A DNA stretch of 47,309 nucleotides, taken from the NCBI GenBank assembly GCA_035548175.1, contig DASZTO010000008.1, forward strand, positions 1 through 47,309. The letters are read 5' to 3'. Numbering within the stretch: position 1 is the stretch's first letter; every line of letters starts with the position of its first letter. Source of the stretch: CALCHA01 sp035548175. GTDB lineage: Bacteria; Planctomycetota; Phycisphaerae; WQYP01. The translations under genes and the position numbers were made by a program. The notes beneath the pieces were generated by a model. The model saw nothing but the letters and a program-made list of their open reading frames with translations. It was not told the DNA's origin and did no database searches. This document shows, piece by piece, positions 9,638 through 18,831 of the stretch.

Positions 9638-12600
9638 ATGCGCAATCACTCCTCCCGCATCCTGCTGGCCGCGGCGGTAATCGCGGCGCTTTCCGGTCTG
9701 ACCGCGATGGCTCAGGCGCAGGAATCTCCCGCCGCCCCGGCCGCGCCTCCGGCGAACGCCGCCGATCCGCTTCTGGCGGGCTTCCAGAACCCGCCGCTGG
9801 CCGCCAGGCCGCGCGTGTGGTGGCACTGGACCGGCGCCAACATCACCCAGGAGGGCATCACGAAGGATCTCGAATGGATGAAGCGCGTGGGCATCGGCGG
9901 GTTCATGCTGGCCGATGTGGGCACGGGCGGCGGCCAGGTCGTGGACAAAAAGATCAACTTCTTCACGCCCGAGTGGTTTGACGCGGTGCACCACGCCGCC
10001 GCCGAGGCCGACCGTCTGGGCCTCGAGATGTCGATTTTCTCTTCCGCGGGATGGAGCGAGACCGGCGGCCCGTGGGTGAAGCCCGCCGAAGCGATGAAAA
10101 AACTCGTCTGGTCCGAGACCGACGTGCAGGGTCCCAAATCCTTCAATGACAAACTCGGCCAGCCGCCCTGGAACAACGGGACCTTCGGCACGCTGCGCGG
10201 GGACAACGTGCCGCCCTACAGCCCGGAAGCCGCGGAAGCCTCGGTGAATCGCGGCGGCCGGGGCGGAGGTCCCGGAGGCGCCGCCGCCGTTCCGCCGACG
10301 ACGCCTTATTACGGCGACAGCGCGGTCATCGCCTTCCGCACGCCCGAAGACGAAATGACCATGCAGGAACTCAAGCCCACGGTCACCAGCAGCGGATTTG
10401 TCGCCCGTCCCGCCGGCGGTTTCGGCGGCGGTTTCGGCGGCCGCCTGGGCGCTCGGGGAGGAGCCCGGGCTGGTGGACGCGGCGGCGCCAGAGGCGGCGC
10501 TCCCGAAGCGCCCGCACAAGAGCCAGCCGCTCCCGCAGCGCCCGCCGCCGCACCCGAACCGCCTCCCCCCGTCGATCCCTCCGTGCTCTGGGATGACAAC
10601 TTCACCTCCTCCGTCACCATCGCCCCGCCCGCCGACGGAGGCCCCGCCTGGATTCAGTACGAATTCCAGCAGCCCATCAAGGCCCGCGCCGTCACCCTCA
10701 TCGCCCCCGGCCGCGGCATCCCCTACGGCTCCATCCAGGTCTCCGACGACGGCAAGGCATTCCACAACGTCGTCGAGCTCCCCGGCGCCGAGCAATACCG
10801 CGCCGGCACCATCAAAACCTACGCCTTCCCCGAAACCACCACCAAATTCATCCGCGTCGTCATGCGCGCCCAGGCCGGACAGCCCGCCGAGGTCATCAAC
10901 CAGACCGAACCCACCGAAGGCGGCAACTTCTCGCTGGGGGAGTTCATCGTGCACACCGCACCGCGCGTCGATCTCTGGGAAGAAAAGGCCGGCTTCAACT
11001 TCATCTACGAATACGACAAAGTCCCCACGCCGCCGGTCCCCGCCGATGAAGCCATCGCCACCGACAACGTCATCGATCTGACCTCCAAGATGGACAAGGA
11101 TGGCACGCTGCACTGGGACGTGCCCCCCGGCAAATGGACCATCCTGCGCATGGGCTACTCCCTCACCGGCTCGCAGAACCGCCCCTCCACGCCCGCCGGC
11201 CAGGGGCCCGAAGTCGACAAGATGAACTCCAAGTACGTCGCGGATTACTTCAAGGGCTACTTCGGACCGCTCCAGGAACACCTCGGCGACCTCATGGGCA
11301 AGAGCCTCCGCAACGTGATGATGGATTCCTTCGAAGGCGGCATGCAGAACTGGACCGACGACATGATCGCCCAGTTCAAAAAACTCCGTGGCTACGATCC
11401 CACCCCCTATCTGCCCGTGCTCGCCGGGCGCGTCGTCGGCAACGCCGACATCTCCGACCGCTTCCTCTGGGACTTCCGCCGCACCATCGGCGATCTGCTG
11501 GCCACCGAGCACTTCGGCACGATGGACCGCCTCGCCCACGAAAAGGGCCTCACCATCTCCGGCGAATCCTACGGCGTGTCCATGGAAATCATGGAGGACA
11601 CCCTCCTGACCAAGAGCCAGATCGACATCCCGATGGGCGAATTCTGGCTCGGCCGCATGCACCCGCCTCCCGAGTATGTCGCCGACGTGCGCGGCGCATC
11701 ATCCGCCGCCCACATCTACGGCAAGTCCATCGTCGCCACCGAATCCTTCACCGGCGGCGGCTACGACTCCCCCGCCACCTACAAAAACCTCGCTGATTAC
11801 TGGTTCACCCAGGGCGTCAACCGCATCGTCTTCCACACCTCCGCGCACCAGCCCCTGGACGAAAAGCCCGGCAACACGATGGTCGGCACGCACATCAATC
11901 GCAACATCACCTGGGCCGAACAGGCCCAGGGCGTCATGAGCTACATGGCCCGCACCTGTTATATGCTCCAGCAGGGCCTCTCGGTCGCCGACTGCTGCTA
12001 CCTGCTCAACGAAGGCGTTCCCTCGAGCCAGCCTTTCTGGGGCGCCGGGCTGCAACCCGCCTGTCCGGACGGCTACGACTACGACTGCATCAACGCTTCG
12101 GCGCTGCTCGATCGCACGAAAGTCTCCGAGGACGGCCGCATCGTCCTGCCCAACGGCATGTCCTACCGCATGCTGATCCTGCCCAACGTCGACCGCATGC
12201 GCCCGGAACTGCTGCGCAAGATCAAGGAACTCGCCCTCGGCGGCGCGACCATCCTGGGTCCCAAGCCCAAGGCCTCGCCCAGCCTTCAGGGCGGTTATCC
12301 GCAGGCCGATCAGGAAGTGCAGCAGCTTGCCGGCGAAATCTGGGGCGATCTCGACGGCATCAGCCGGAACTGGCATTACTACGGCAAAGGCAAGGTGGTC
12401 TGGGGCTTGCCGCCGGGCGATGTGCTCAAGGCCATTGGCGTCCAGAAGGATGCCGAGTTCGGCGGGCCGGTGGGTGCCAACACCGTCTGGACGCACCGCC
12501 GCAGCGGCGATGCCGACATCTATTTCGTCGCCAATCGCACCGACAAGCCGCAGAACATCGAGGGCCGCTTCCGCGTCGAGGGCAAGGAAGCGGAAATCTG

Positions 12601-13351
12601 GCATCCCGACACCGGGGAAAGCGAACCGGCGAGCTATGAAACGGCCGATGGTCTGACCACCGTGCCGCTGCATCTCGATCAGCGGGAATCGGTCTTCGTG
12701 GTCTTCCGCCACGCCAATGCCCCGACCGCGCGCACGGTGCCGCTGCCAACGCTCACGCCGCTGACCGCCATCGACGGTCCATGGGATGTCGCCTTCCAGC
12801 CGGACCTGGGCGCGCCGCCCACCGCGCACTTCGACAAGCTCGCATCCTGGACCGCCAACGCCGATGCCGGCATCAAGTATTTCTCCGGCACCGCCACCTA
12901 CACCAAGCAGATCAACGCCCCGCAGGAGTGGTTCAAGCCGGGCGCCAGGATCGTGCTCGACCTGGGCACGGTGAAAGACCTCGCCGAGGTGTCCGTCAAC
13001 GGCAAGCAGGTCGCCGCCCTGTGGAAGCCGCCCTTCACGACCGACATCACCAGCGCCCTGAAGCCCGGCGACAACACGCTGGAGGTCAAGGTGACCAACG
13101 AGTGGACCAACCGCATCGCCGGCGACGCCGCCATCACCGAGCCCGACAAAAAGGTGCTCGATCAGGACCGCGACAATGCCGAGCGCGCCGCCAGGGAGGC
13201 GCAGGCCGGGGGCGGTCGCGGCGGCCGTGGCGGCCGCGGCGGATTTGGCGGCGGCTTCGGAGGCGGTTTCGGAGGCCGCGGCGGCGGCGCCCTGCCCGAA
13301 TCCGGCCTCCTCGGCCCGGTCACCTTGATCCAGGAAAACCCCGGCCACTGA
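9638..13351 (+). CDS. Alpha-L-rhamnosidase, GH106 family
   Basis: A 1237-residue exported protein. The ATG at 9638 has GAGG upstream and begins a signal peptide ending in AMAQA. PRVWWHWTGANITQEGI and GGFMLADVGTGG are the GH106 opening. GESYG (near residue 643) and TESFTGGG (near 700) lie in the catalytic barrel and carry conserved acidic residues. A discoidin-like insert (about 310-460) and a C-terminal sugar-binding beta-sandwich (about 1040-1235) follow the family layout, ending in SGLLGPV. GH106 enzymes remove terminal alpha-L-rhamnose from RG-I or RG-II oligomers. Two Gly/Arg-rich segments are inserted, one at about 258-292 inside the accessory region and one at about 1189-1218 just before the terminal SGLLGPV strand. 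Confidence 0.93.
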   Translation: MRNHSSRILLAAAVIAALSGLTAMAQAQESPAAPAAPPANAADPLLAGFQNPPLAARPRVWWHWTGANITQEGITKDLEWMKRVGIGGFMLADVGTGGGQVVDKKINFFTPEWFDAVHHAAAEADRLGLEMSIFSSAGWSETGGPWVKPAEAMKKLVWSETDVQGPKSFNDKLGQPPWNNGTFGTLRGDNVPPYSPEAAEASVNRGGRGGGPGGAAAVPPTTPYYGDSAVIAFRTPEDEMTMQELKPTVTSSGFVARPAGGFGGGFGGRLGARGGARAGGRGGARGGAPEAPAQEPAAPAAPAAAPEPPPPVDPSVLWDDNFTSSVTIAPPADGGPAWIQYEFQQPIKARAVTLIAPGRGIPYGSIQVSDDGKAFHNVVELPGAEQYRAGTIKTYAFPETTTKFIRVVMRAQAGQPAEVINQTEPTEGGNFSLGEFIVHTAPRVDLWEEKAGFNFIYEYDKVPTPPVPADEAIATDNVIDLTSKMDKDGTLHWDVPPGKWTILRMGYSLTGSQNRPSTPAGQGPEVDKMNSKYVADYFKGYFGPLQEHLGDLMGKSLRNVMMDSFEGGMQNWTDDMIAQFKKLRGYDPTPYLPVLAGRVVGNADISDRFLWDFRRTIGDLLATEHFGTMDRLAHEKGLTISGESYGVSMEIMEDTLLTKSQIDIPMGEFWLGRMHPPPEYVADVRGASSAAHIYGKSIVATESFTGGGYDSPATYKNLADYWFTQGVNRIVFHTSAHQPLDEKPGNTMVGTHINRNITWAEQAQGVMSYMARTCYMLQQGLSVADCCYLLNEGVPSSQPFWGAGLQPACPDGYDYDCINASALLDRTKVSEDGRIVLPNGMSYRMLILPNVDRMRPELLRKIKELALGGATILGPKPKASPSLQGGYPQADQEVQQLAGEIWGDLDGISRNWHYYGKGKVVWGLPPGDVLKAIGVQKDAEFGGPVGANTVWTHRRSGDADIYFVANRTDKPQNIEGRFRVEGKEAEIWHPDTGESEPASYETADGLTTVPLHLDQRESVFVVFRHANAPTARTVPLPTLTPLTAIDGPWDVAFQPDLGAPPTAHFDKLASWTANADAGIKYFSGTATYTKQINAPQEWFKPGARIVLDLGTVKDLAEVSVNGKQVAALWKPPFTTDITSALKPGDNTLEVKVTNEWTNRIAGDAAITEPDKKVLDQDRDNAERAAREAQAGGGRGGRGGRGGFGGGFGGGFGGRGGGALPESGLLGPVTLIQENPGH

Positions 13352-13384
13352 CTCCTCTCCTCCTTCCTCCGAAAGGACCCCTTC

Positions 13385-14875
13385 ATGAAAAACCCTCGCC
13401 TCATCGCGGCGTGCGCCGCCGCTCTGCTCGCCGCCGCGGTCGCCGCCTGCTCCAGCAGCCCCGCCGCCGAGTCCGTGGACAACTCCATGGTCCCGGCGCC
13501 CGTCCAACCCGCCGCCCAACCCGCCGCACCTTCCCCGCAACCCGCCAGGATGACGCCCGCCACGCCCGCATCTCGCCCCGGCACCCGCCCCGTCGCCCGC
13601 GGCGCAGGTCGCGGACCGGCCGCCCCCGCACCCACCAAAGTCCTCGACCAGCCCGCCGCCTCCATCGCCAATATCCCCGTCAACTACACTGAAGCAGACG
13701 TCGGCACTTACACCCTCCCCGATCCCCTCACCCTCAACAACGGCAAAAAAGTCACCGACGCCAACACCTGGCTTAACAAACGCCGACCGCAAATCATCGC
13801 CATGCTCGAAGAAGACCAATACGGCAAAACCCCGCCCAGGCCCCCCCACCTCTCCTGGGATATCTCGGACAAAGGCACCCCCGCCTTCGACGGCAAAGCC
13901 ATCCGCAAGCAAATCACCATCCACCTCACCCGCAACGAAAACGCCCACAATATCGAGCTTCTCGAATACCTCCCCGCCAACGCCAAAAAACGCGTCCCGC
14001 TCCTGCTCTGCATCAACTTCACCGCCAACAACCTCACCGTTCCGAATGATCCCGGCGTGAAGGTCGGCCAAATCTGGGACGCCAGAGCAAAAGAGTACAA
14101 ACCCGCCACCACCGGCTTCCCCTTCGGCGGAGAGCCCATCGCCGATCTCATCGACGCCGGTTACGGCGTCGCCATGTTCAACTACGCCGACGTCGAGCCC
14201 GACGCCCTCGATTCCCTCTCCGGCGGCATCCGCGCGACCTACCTCAAGCCCGGCCAGACCAAGCCCGCCCCCGACCAGTGGGGCGCCATCTCCGCCTGGG
14301 CCTGGGGCATGTCCCGCGCCATCGATTACCTCGACACCGACAAATCCGTCGACGCCAAACGCATCGCCATCTACGGCGTCTCACGCCTCGGCAAGACCGT
14401 CACCTGGGAAGGCGCCCGCGACCCGCGCGTCGCCCTGGTCATCGCCTCCTGCGGCGGTGAAGGCGGCGCCGCCCTCTCCCGCCGCAACTACGGTGAAACC
14501 ATCGCCCACCTCGTCGCCCCCTCGCGCTATCCCTACCAGTTCGCCGAGAACTACGCCAAGTGGGCCAAGGATCCCAACACCAACCCCGTCGACGGCCACA
14601 TGCTCGTCGCCTGCATCGCCCCGCGGCCCATCCTGCTCCAGACCGGCTCCAGCGATAACTGGTCGGACCCCAAGGGCGAATTCGAGTCCGCCGTCGCCGC
14701 CGGACCCGTCTACAAACTCCTCGGCAAAGACCCCCTCGACACCGACCAGTTCCCCGACGCCAACCAGCCGATCCTTCACGACATCGGCTACTTCATGCAC
14801 GCCGGCGGCCATGGCACCATGCCCTCCGACTGGCCCATCTTCATCAAATTCATGGATATGCACCTGAAATCCTGA
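13385..14875 (+). CDS. CE15 glucuronoyl-esterase-like lipoprotein
   Basis: A 496-residue protein. A lipobox (AVAAC, Cys22) predicts a lipid anchor. Residues 30-90 form a Pro/Ala linker containing RPVARGAGRG. The catalytic domain has GVSRLGK with the nucleophile near Ser336, GGEGG with the acid near Glu359, and GGHG with the histidine near 476, which is the CE15 triad arrangement. Family members hydrolyse esters of (methyl) glucuronic acid. In a pectin context the target could instead be galacturonate or glucuronate esters on RG-I. The gene starts 33 nt after the rhamnosidase stop. Confidence 0.9.
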   Translation: MKNPRLIAACAAALLAAAVAACSSSPAAESVDNSMVPAPVQPAAQPAAPSPQPARMTPATPASRPGTRPVARGAGRGPAAPAPTKVLDQPAASIANIPVNYTEADVGTYTLPDPLTLNNGKKVTDANTWLNKRRPQIIAMLEEDQYGKTPPRPPHLSWDISDKGTPAFDGKAIRKQITIHLTRNENAHNIELLEYLPANAKKRVPLLLCINFTANNLTVPNDPGVKVGQIWDARAKEYKPATTGFPFGGEPIADLIDAGYGVAMFNYADVEPDALDSLSGGIRATYLKPGQTKPAPDQWGAISAWAWGMSRAIDYLDTDKSVDAKRIAIYGVSRLGKTVTWEGARDPRVALVIASCGGEGGAALSRRNYGETIAHLVAPSRYPYQFAENYAKWAKDPNTNPVDGHMLVACIAPRPILLQTGSSDNWSDPKGEFESAVAAGPVYKLLGKDPLDTDQFPDANQPILHDIGYFMHAGGHGTMPSDWPIFIKFMDMHLKS

Positions 14876-14880
14876 CTCCC

Positions 14881-14940
14881 CCCGCGCCAAGCGGGATTTC
14901 CGAGACGCGACCGTGAGGGAGCGTTTCTGCCGCAGCAGAA
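14881..14940 (+). other. Intergenic region with two small hairpins inside the RG operon
   Basis: The 90-nt gap between the CE15 and second PL4 genes contains CCCGC-GCCAA-GCGGG (14881-14895) and TTCTGC-CGCA-GCAGAA (14925-14940). Neither is followed by a T-run, so they are not simple terminators. They could mark mRNA processing or partial attenuation; this is inference. Confidence 0.35.
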
Positions 14941-14965
14941 TCATCCATCTTTCGGAGACTATCCC

Positions 14966-17083
14966 ATGACCCGCAAGATCGCCGCCGCAATGGTCGCCTG
15001 CATCCTCGCCGTCACCGCCAGCGCTCGCGCTCAAACCGGCCAGCCCGTCACCCTCACCCAGGACGAACAAGCCTACACCCTCGACAACGGCATCATCCAG
15101 ATCATGGTCGCCAAGGCCTCCGGCGATCTCGTCTCCTACCGCTACAAGGGCACCGAGATGCTCGCCACCTACCTCACCCCGGATGGCAAGCCAGACCTCC
15201 AGAAAGATCCCCCCGGGCAGCGCTCCGACGGCCTCAACCGCGGAATGACCGACCACCAGTACGGCTTCTGGTCTCACGACGCCATGGGCCCCGCGCAGCC
15301 GCCGGTCCCGCCGACATGCACCGTCACCATCGATCCCGCCAGCAACAACGGCGAGCGCGCCGAAGTCTCCGTCAAAGGCATCGCCAATGGCCGCCACATG
15401 GGCACCGGCCCCGGCGCGCAAGCCGGCGGCAACTTCATCTCCGATATCGAAATCCGCTTCGCCCTCGCCCGCGGCGACTCGGGCGCTTACACCTACTGCA
15501 TCTTCACCCACCAGCCCGACTACGCCGCCACCACCATCACCGAAGCCCGCTTCTGCGCCAAACTCAACGCCGATTTCGACTGGCTCTCCGCCGGCGCCAA
15601 ATACAACAAGCCCTATCCCAAGTCCCAGGAAAGAGGCGAAGACAAATACGTCTACACCACCATCCAATCCGAAAACCCCGCCTTCGGCTGGTCCTCCTCC
15701 ACCAAGCAATACGGCTTCTACCTCATCAACCCGTCGCAGGAATATATGTCCGGCGGACCCACCAAGCCCGAGTTCCTCGGCCATCGCGACACCAACCCCG
15801 TCGCCGCCCCCTGCGTCCTGGATTACTGGCGCTCCAGCCACTACGGCGGCGCTGAAGTCGACGTCAACGCCGGCGAAAAATGGACCAAGGTCATCGGCCC
15901 CTTCTTCCTCTACGCCAACTCCGGCGGCGATCCCGAAACCCTCTACAAGGACGCCCAGGCGCAGGCACAAAAACAAATCGCCCAATGGCCCTTCTCCTGG
16001 GTCAACGCCCCCGAGTACGCCCACAAAGACCAGCGCTCCACCGTCACCGGACGCATCGCGCTCAGCGACCCCCTCATGCCCGCAGACGAAAAACCGCCGA
16101 TGACCCACTTCCACGTCGGCCTCACCCATGCCGCATGGCAGGCCCCCGCATTTCAATTCGGCGGCGCCCGCGGCGGACGCGGTGCGGCACGCGGCGGCCA
16201 GGGCGGAACTCCCGGGCCCAACGCCGCCGCTCCCGCCCCCATCGCCCCCATCCAGCCGCCGCCGCGCATGGTCGATTGGCAAAATGACGCCAAGTTCTAT
16301 CAGTTCTGGACCCTCGCCACGCCCGACGGCCAGTTCTCCATCCCCAACGTCCTGCCGGGCACTTACACCCTCCACGCCTTCGCCGACGGCGTCCTCGGCG
16401 AATTCGCCAAGGCCGATATCACCGTCGAAGCCGGCAAACCCCTCGACCTGGATAGCCTCACCTGGACCCCCGTCCGCCACGGCAAACAACTCTGGGACAT
16501 CGGCGTCGCCAACCGCAACGCTTCCGAATTCTTCATGGCCGACCACTCCACCGACCTCGACATCGCCCTCCAATACGCCAGGCTCTACCCCGACGACATC
16601 ACCTACATCATCGGCAAGTCCGACTTCCACAAGGACTGGTTCTTCGATCAGCCCCCGCACAACACCGATCCCGCCGCACATGCCGCGCCCTTCTGGGGCG
16701 TCGTCGGGCAGGACGGACGCACCGGCGCCATCGGGCACGCCACCCCGCGCACCATCCAGTTCGATCTCCCCGACGCCCCCGCCTCCGGCACCGCTACCCT
16801 GCGCCTGGCCATCTGCGGCGGCGGACCGCGCAACCCGCTCATCGTCGCCGTCAACAACAAAGAGGCCGGCCGCGTCCGCATCCAGAACGACGGCACCCCC
16901 AAGGAACACCAGATCTCCGGCATGTGGTACGAACGCGAAGTCCCCTTCGACGCCGCCCTGCTCCAGAAAGGAACCAACACCCTCGTGCTCACCGTCCCCG
17001 AAGGCGCCGTCAGCGACGGCGTCGAATACGATTACCTGCGCCTCGAACTCGACGAAAACGCCAAGCTCACCCCGGCACCGTAA
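14966..17083 (+). CDS. Rhamnogalacturonan lyase, PL4 family (copy 2)
   Basis: A 705-residue exported protein with a signal peptide ending in ASARAQ and a GGAG site upstream. The three PL4 domains are present in order: catalytic sandwich (GFWSHD, YWRSSHYGG), a small beta domain (GQFSIPNVLPGTYTLHAFAD), and a C-terminal jelly roll (GKQLWDIGVANRNASEF to YDYLRLEL). Long blocks are identical or nearly so to copy 1, so the two are tandem paralogues. This copy has an extra segment at about residues 393-425 (FGGARGGRGAARGGQGG then Pro/Ala) between the first and second domains. Two PL4 copies in one cluster may handle differently acetylated or substituted backbone. Confidence 0.92.
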   Translation: MTRKIAAAMVACILAVTASARAQTGQPVTLTQDEQAYTLDNGIIQIMVAKASGDLVSYRYKGTEMLATYLTPDGKPDLQKDPPGQRSDGLNRGMTDHQYGFWSHDAMGPAQPPVPPTCTVTIDPASNNGERAEVSVKGIANGRHMGTGPGAQAGGNFISDIEIRFALARGDSGAYTYCIFTHQPDYAATTITEARFCAKLNADFDWLSAGAKYNKPYPKSQERGEDKYVYTTIQSENPAFGWSSSTKQYGFYLINPSQEYMSGGPTKPEFLGHRDTNPVAAPCVLDYWRSSHYGGAEVDVNAGEKWTKVIGPFFLYANSGGDPETLYKDAQAQAQKQIAQWPFSWVNAPEYAHKDQRSTVTGRIALSDPLMPADEKPPMTHFHVGLTHAAWQAPAFQFGGARGGRGAARGGQGGTPGPNAAAPAPIAPIQPPPRMVDWQNDAKFYQFWTLATPDGQFSIPNVLPGTYTLHAFADGVLGEFAKADITVEAGKPLDLDSLTWTPVRHGKQLWDIGVANRNASEFFMADHSTDLDIALQYARLYPDDITYIIGKSDFHKDWFFDQPPHNTDPAAHAAPFWGVVGQDGRTGAIGHATPRTIQFDLPDAPASGTATLRLAICGGGPRNPLIVAVNNKEAGRVRIQNDGTPKEHQISGMWYEREVPFDAALLQKGTNTLVLTVPEGAVSDGVEYDYLRLELDENAKLTPAP

Positions 17084-17113
17084 TGCAGGGTGTCGTGCCC
17101 GCGGACAAGTAGT

Positions 17114-17119
17114 TACAAT
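17114..17119 (+). promoter_or_regulatory. Possible -10 box directly before a start codon
   Basis: TACAAT lies 6 nt upstream of the ATG at 17126. No convincing -35 box or ribosome site is visible. If used, transcription would begin at or near the start codon and give a leaderless mRNA. Confidence 0.3.
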
Positions 17120-17125
17120 TCTTGC

Positions 17126-17524
17126 ATGCGTGCGCCGAGACACAGACGGGATAATCTGAAGCACCTTGCGGTCGGCAAACCGCCGGTTGGCGCCGACTTG
17201 AACGCTATCGCGGAGAAAGTTTCCTATGTGGGAAGCGTTTACCACAAGGACCTTCCAAGCTTCGCCGGCGCTCTCCCCCGGCCCCGGCCCGATGCAAGCA
17301 TCTGCCCGCGCAGCTTCGCCACCAGGCGGCAAGACATCGAATCGTGGTTAAAGGCGGCCATTCGCCAGGGCCACTTCGCCGGTCTCTGGGAGGGCGGTTT
17401 TCCACGATACGTGTGGCGGCGCGAGGGAGAGGTTATTTTCGAAGGCCGATTGATTGACGGAAAGGCGGGGCATTACAAAGGATACCCTCTCGCCCCGGAG
17501 CAGTCGGTGAAAGGTCTTCCATGA
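17126..17524 (+). CDS. Small protein of unknown function, first gene of a two-gene module
   Basis: A 132-residue soluble protein with no signal peptide. I do not recognise a named domain. Visible conserved-looking blocks are VSYVGSVYHKD, ICPRSF, GLWEGGFPRYVW and GHYKGYPL, a pattern typical of a compact alpha/beta fold. The stop overlaps the next start (ATGA at 17521-17524), so the two genes are translationally coupled. Codon use is less GC3-biased than in the flanking CAZyme genes, which suggests a separate origin. A toxin- or effector-like role is possible from the partner but is unproven. Confidence 0.7.
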   Translation: MRAPRHRRDNLKHLAVGKPPVGADLNAIAEKVSYVGSVYHKDLPSFAGALPRPRPDASICPRSFATRRQDIESWLKAAIRQGHFAGLWEGGFPRYVWRREGEVIFEGRLIDGKAGHYKGYPLAPEQSVKGLP

Positions 17525-18810
17525 GCGCCTGTGCGTTTGAATACACATGGCTCGATATCGGTGGCGATTCCGACGCGCCGGAAATTCTTGCTACCTTCGC
17601 GCAGCTATCAATTCTCTTCGACGACGCCGCTCCCCTCTTCGTGCTCGACAAGCGGGCGCGCACCACCCGCAATTTCGTGGTCGTCCCGCTCTATCCCCTG
17701 GCCGAATGGATTGTCACCAATTGGTGGAGCATCCTGAACGAACCCGAAGTTCCGTCACGAACGATTTCTTTAAACGATTTTCAGCAGCGCCATTCGCTGC
17801 GCTTCGCGGGCGATGGATACGCCTTCCCGCCCCTCACCTTTATCCCGGAAGGACCGGCCGCCCGCGTCGCCTGGAGGCCTTACAACAGTCCCTTTGATTC
17901 GGTTGAGTTTCTCGGCCATGCATCCGCACATGTCCCCACCGGGATTCTCCAGCAAGCTCTGGCTGATTTGGTGGAAGCTGTCCTGGATCGTCTTTCGGAG
18001 CTCGGCGTCCGCAACACGCAGCTCCACATCGAATGGGCTGCTGTTCAAAACGCCGATCCGGATGAGCGCGCCTTTTGCCAGGCTGCCGGCTGGCTGGGCA
18101 TCGATCCTTATCGACTGCCCGATTCTCAGGCCGACGCGATCCTCGCTGCCAGCCACGCGCTGTCTCCCCTGCTTCAAGAGCAGGTGCTGCAGGCCGCCCC
18201 ACCAGATGCGGTCGCCTCGTCTGTCGAGTGGGTCACCCAGGGACTGCACGCAATCCAAAATCTCTCCGGCGTAAACGGCGCCTGGAGCGAACTCCGCAGT
18301 CGATTGCCCCGCTCGACTGCCACCGGCACCCCCTGGGAGGTGGGGTATCAACGCGCGCGCGAGCTGCGATCTTTTTTGGGCATCAATGATCTCGTTCATC
18401 TCGATCTTGACCGTCTCACTCCGGAGCGATTCCCCATCCTCACCGCTCCCACCCCGCCAGCCGCCAGCTTCGACGGCTTGATCGGCACGCATCACCACGC
18501 ATTGGCCTGCTACACGGCCAAGAGACAGTCCGAAGCACAGCGCTTTCTCTGCGCGCGAGGGTTGCTCTCATTCCTCTTTGATCATGATGAGGCCCCAGCC
18601 TTCTATTCATCTGCCCAAACGGTTCTCCAGCAAAGAAGCCGGGCCTTCGCCGCCGAATTTCTCGCCCCTGCGGCGCTCATCGATCAGCGCCTGTCGGGGG
18701 ATGACGTTGCACCCGACGAAATTGATTTGATCGCAGCCGATTTCCACGTGTCAACGACCGTCATCAATCACCAGATACGAAATCACCACCTGGGCCGCAT
18801 CAGCACCTAA
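17521..18810 (+). CDS. ImmA/IrrE-like protein lacking the HExxH zinc motif
   Basis: A 429-residue soluble protein. The C-terminal 100 residues follow the ImmA/IrrE (COG2856) layout: QRFLCARGLLSFLF (about 339-352) where active members have RFTLAHELGH, then RAFAAEFLAPAALI (about 373-386), then FHVSTTVINHQIRNH. The zinc-binding HExxH is therefore replaced by RGLLS, so protease activity is unlikely. The first 300 residues are unassigned. ImmA/IrrE proteins often regulate or neutralise partners in mobile elements and toxin-antitoxin-like modules. It overlaps the preceding small gene by 4 nt and lies between PL4 and CE12 genes with which it has no evident metabolic link. Confidence 0.7.
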   Translation: MSACAFEYTWLDIGGDSDAPEILATFAQLSILFDDAAPLFVLDKRARTTRNFVVVPLYPLAEWIVTNWWSILNEPEVPSRTISLNDFQQRHSLRFAGDGYAFPPLTFIPEGPAARVAWRPYNSPFDSVEFLGHASAHVPTGILQQALADLVEAVLDRLSELGVRNTQLHIEWAAVQNADPDERAFCQAAGWLGIDPYRLPDSQADAILAASHALSPLLQEQVLQAAPPDAVASSVEWVTQGLHAIQNLSGVNGAWSELRSRLPRSTATGTPWEVGYQRARELRSFLGINDLVHLDLDRLTPERFPILTAPTPPAASFDGLIGTHHHALACYTAKRQSEAQRFLCARGLLSFLFDHDEAPAFYSSAQTVLQQRSRAFAAEFLAPAALIDQRLSGDDVAPDEIDLIAADFHVSTTVINHQIRNHHLGRIST

Positions 18811-18831
18811 ACCACTTGCAGGAATTCCTCC

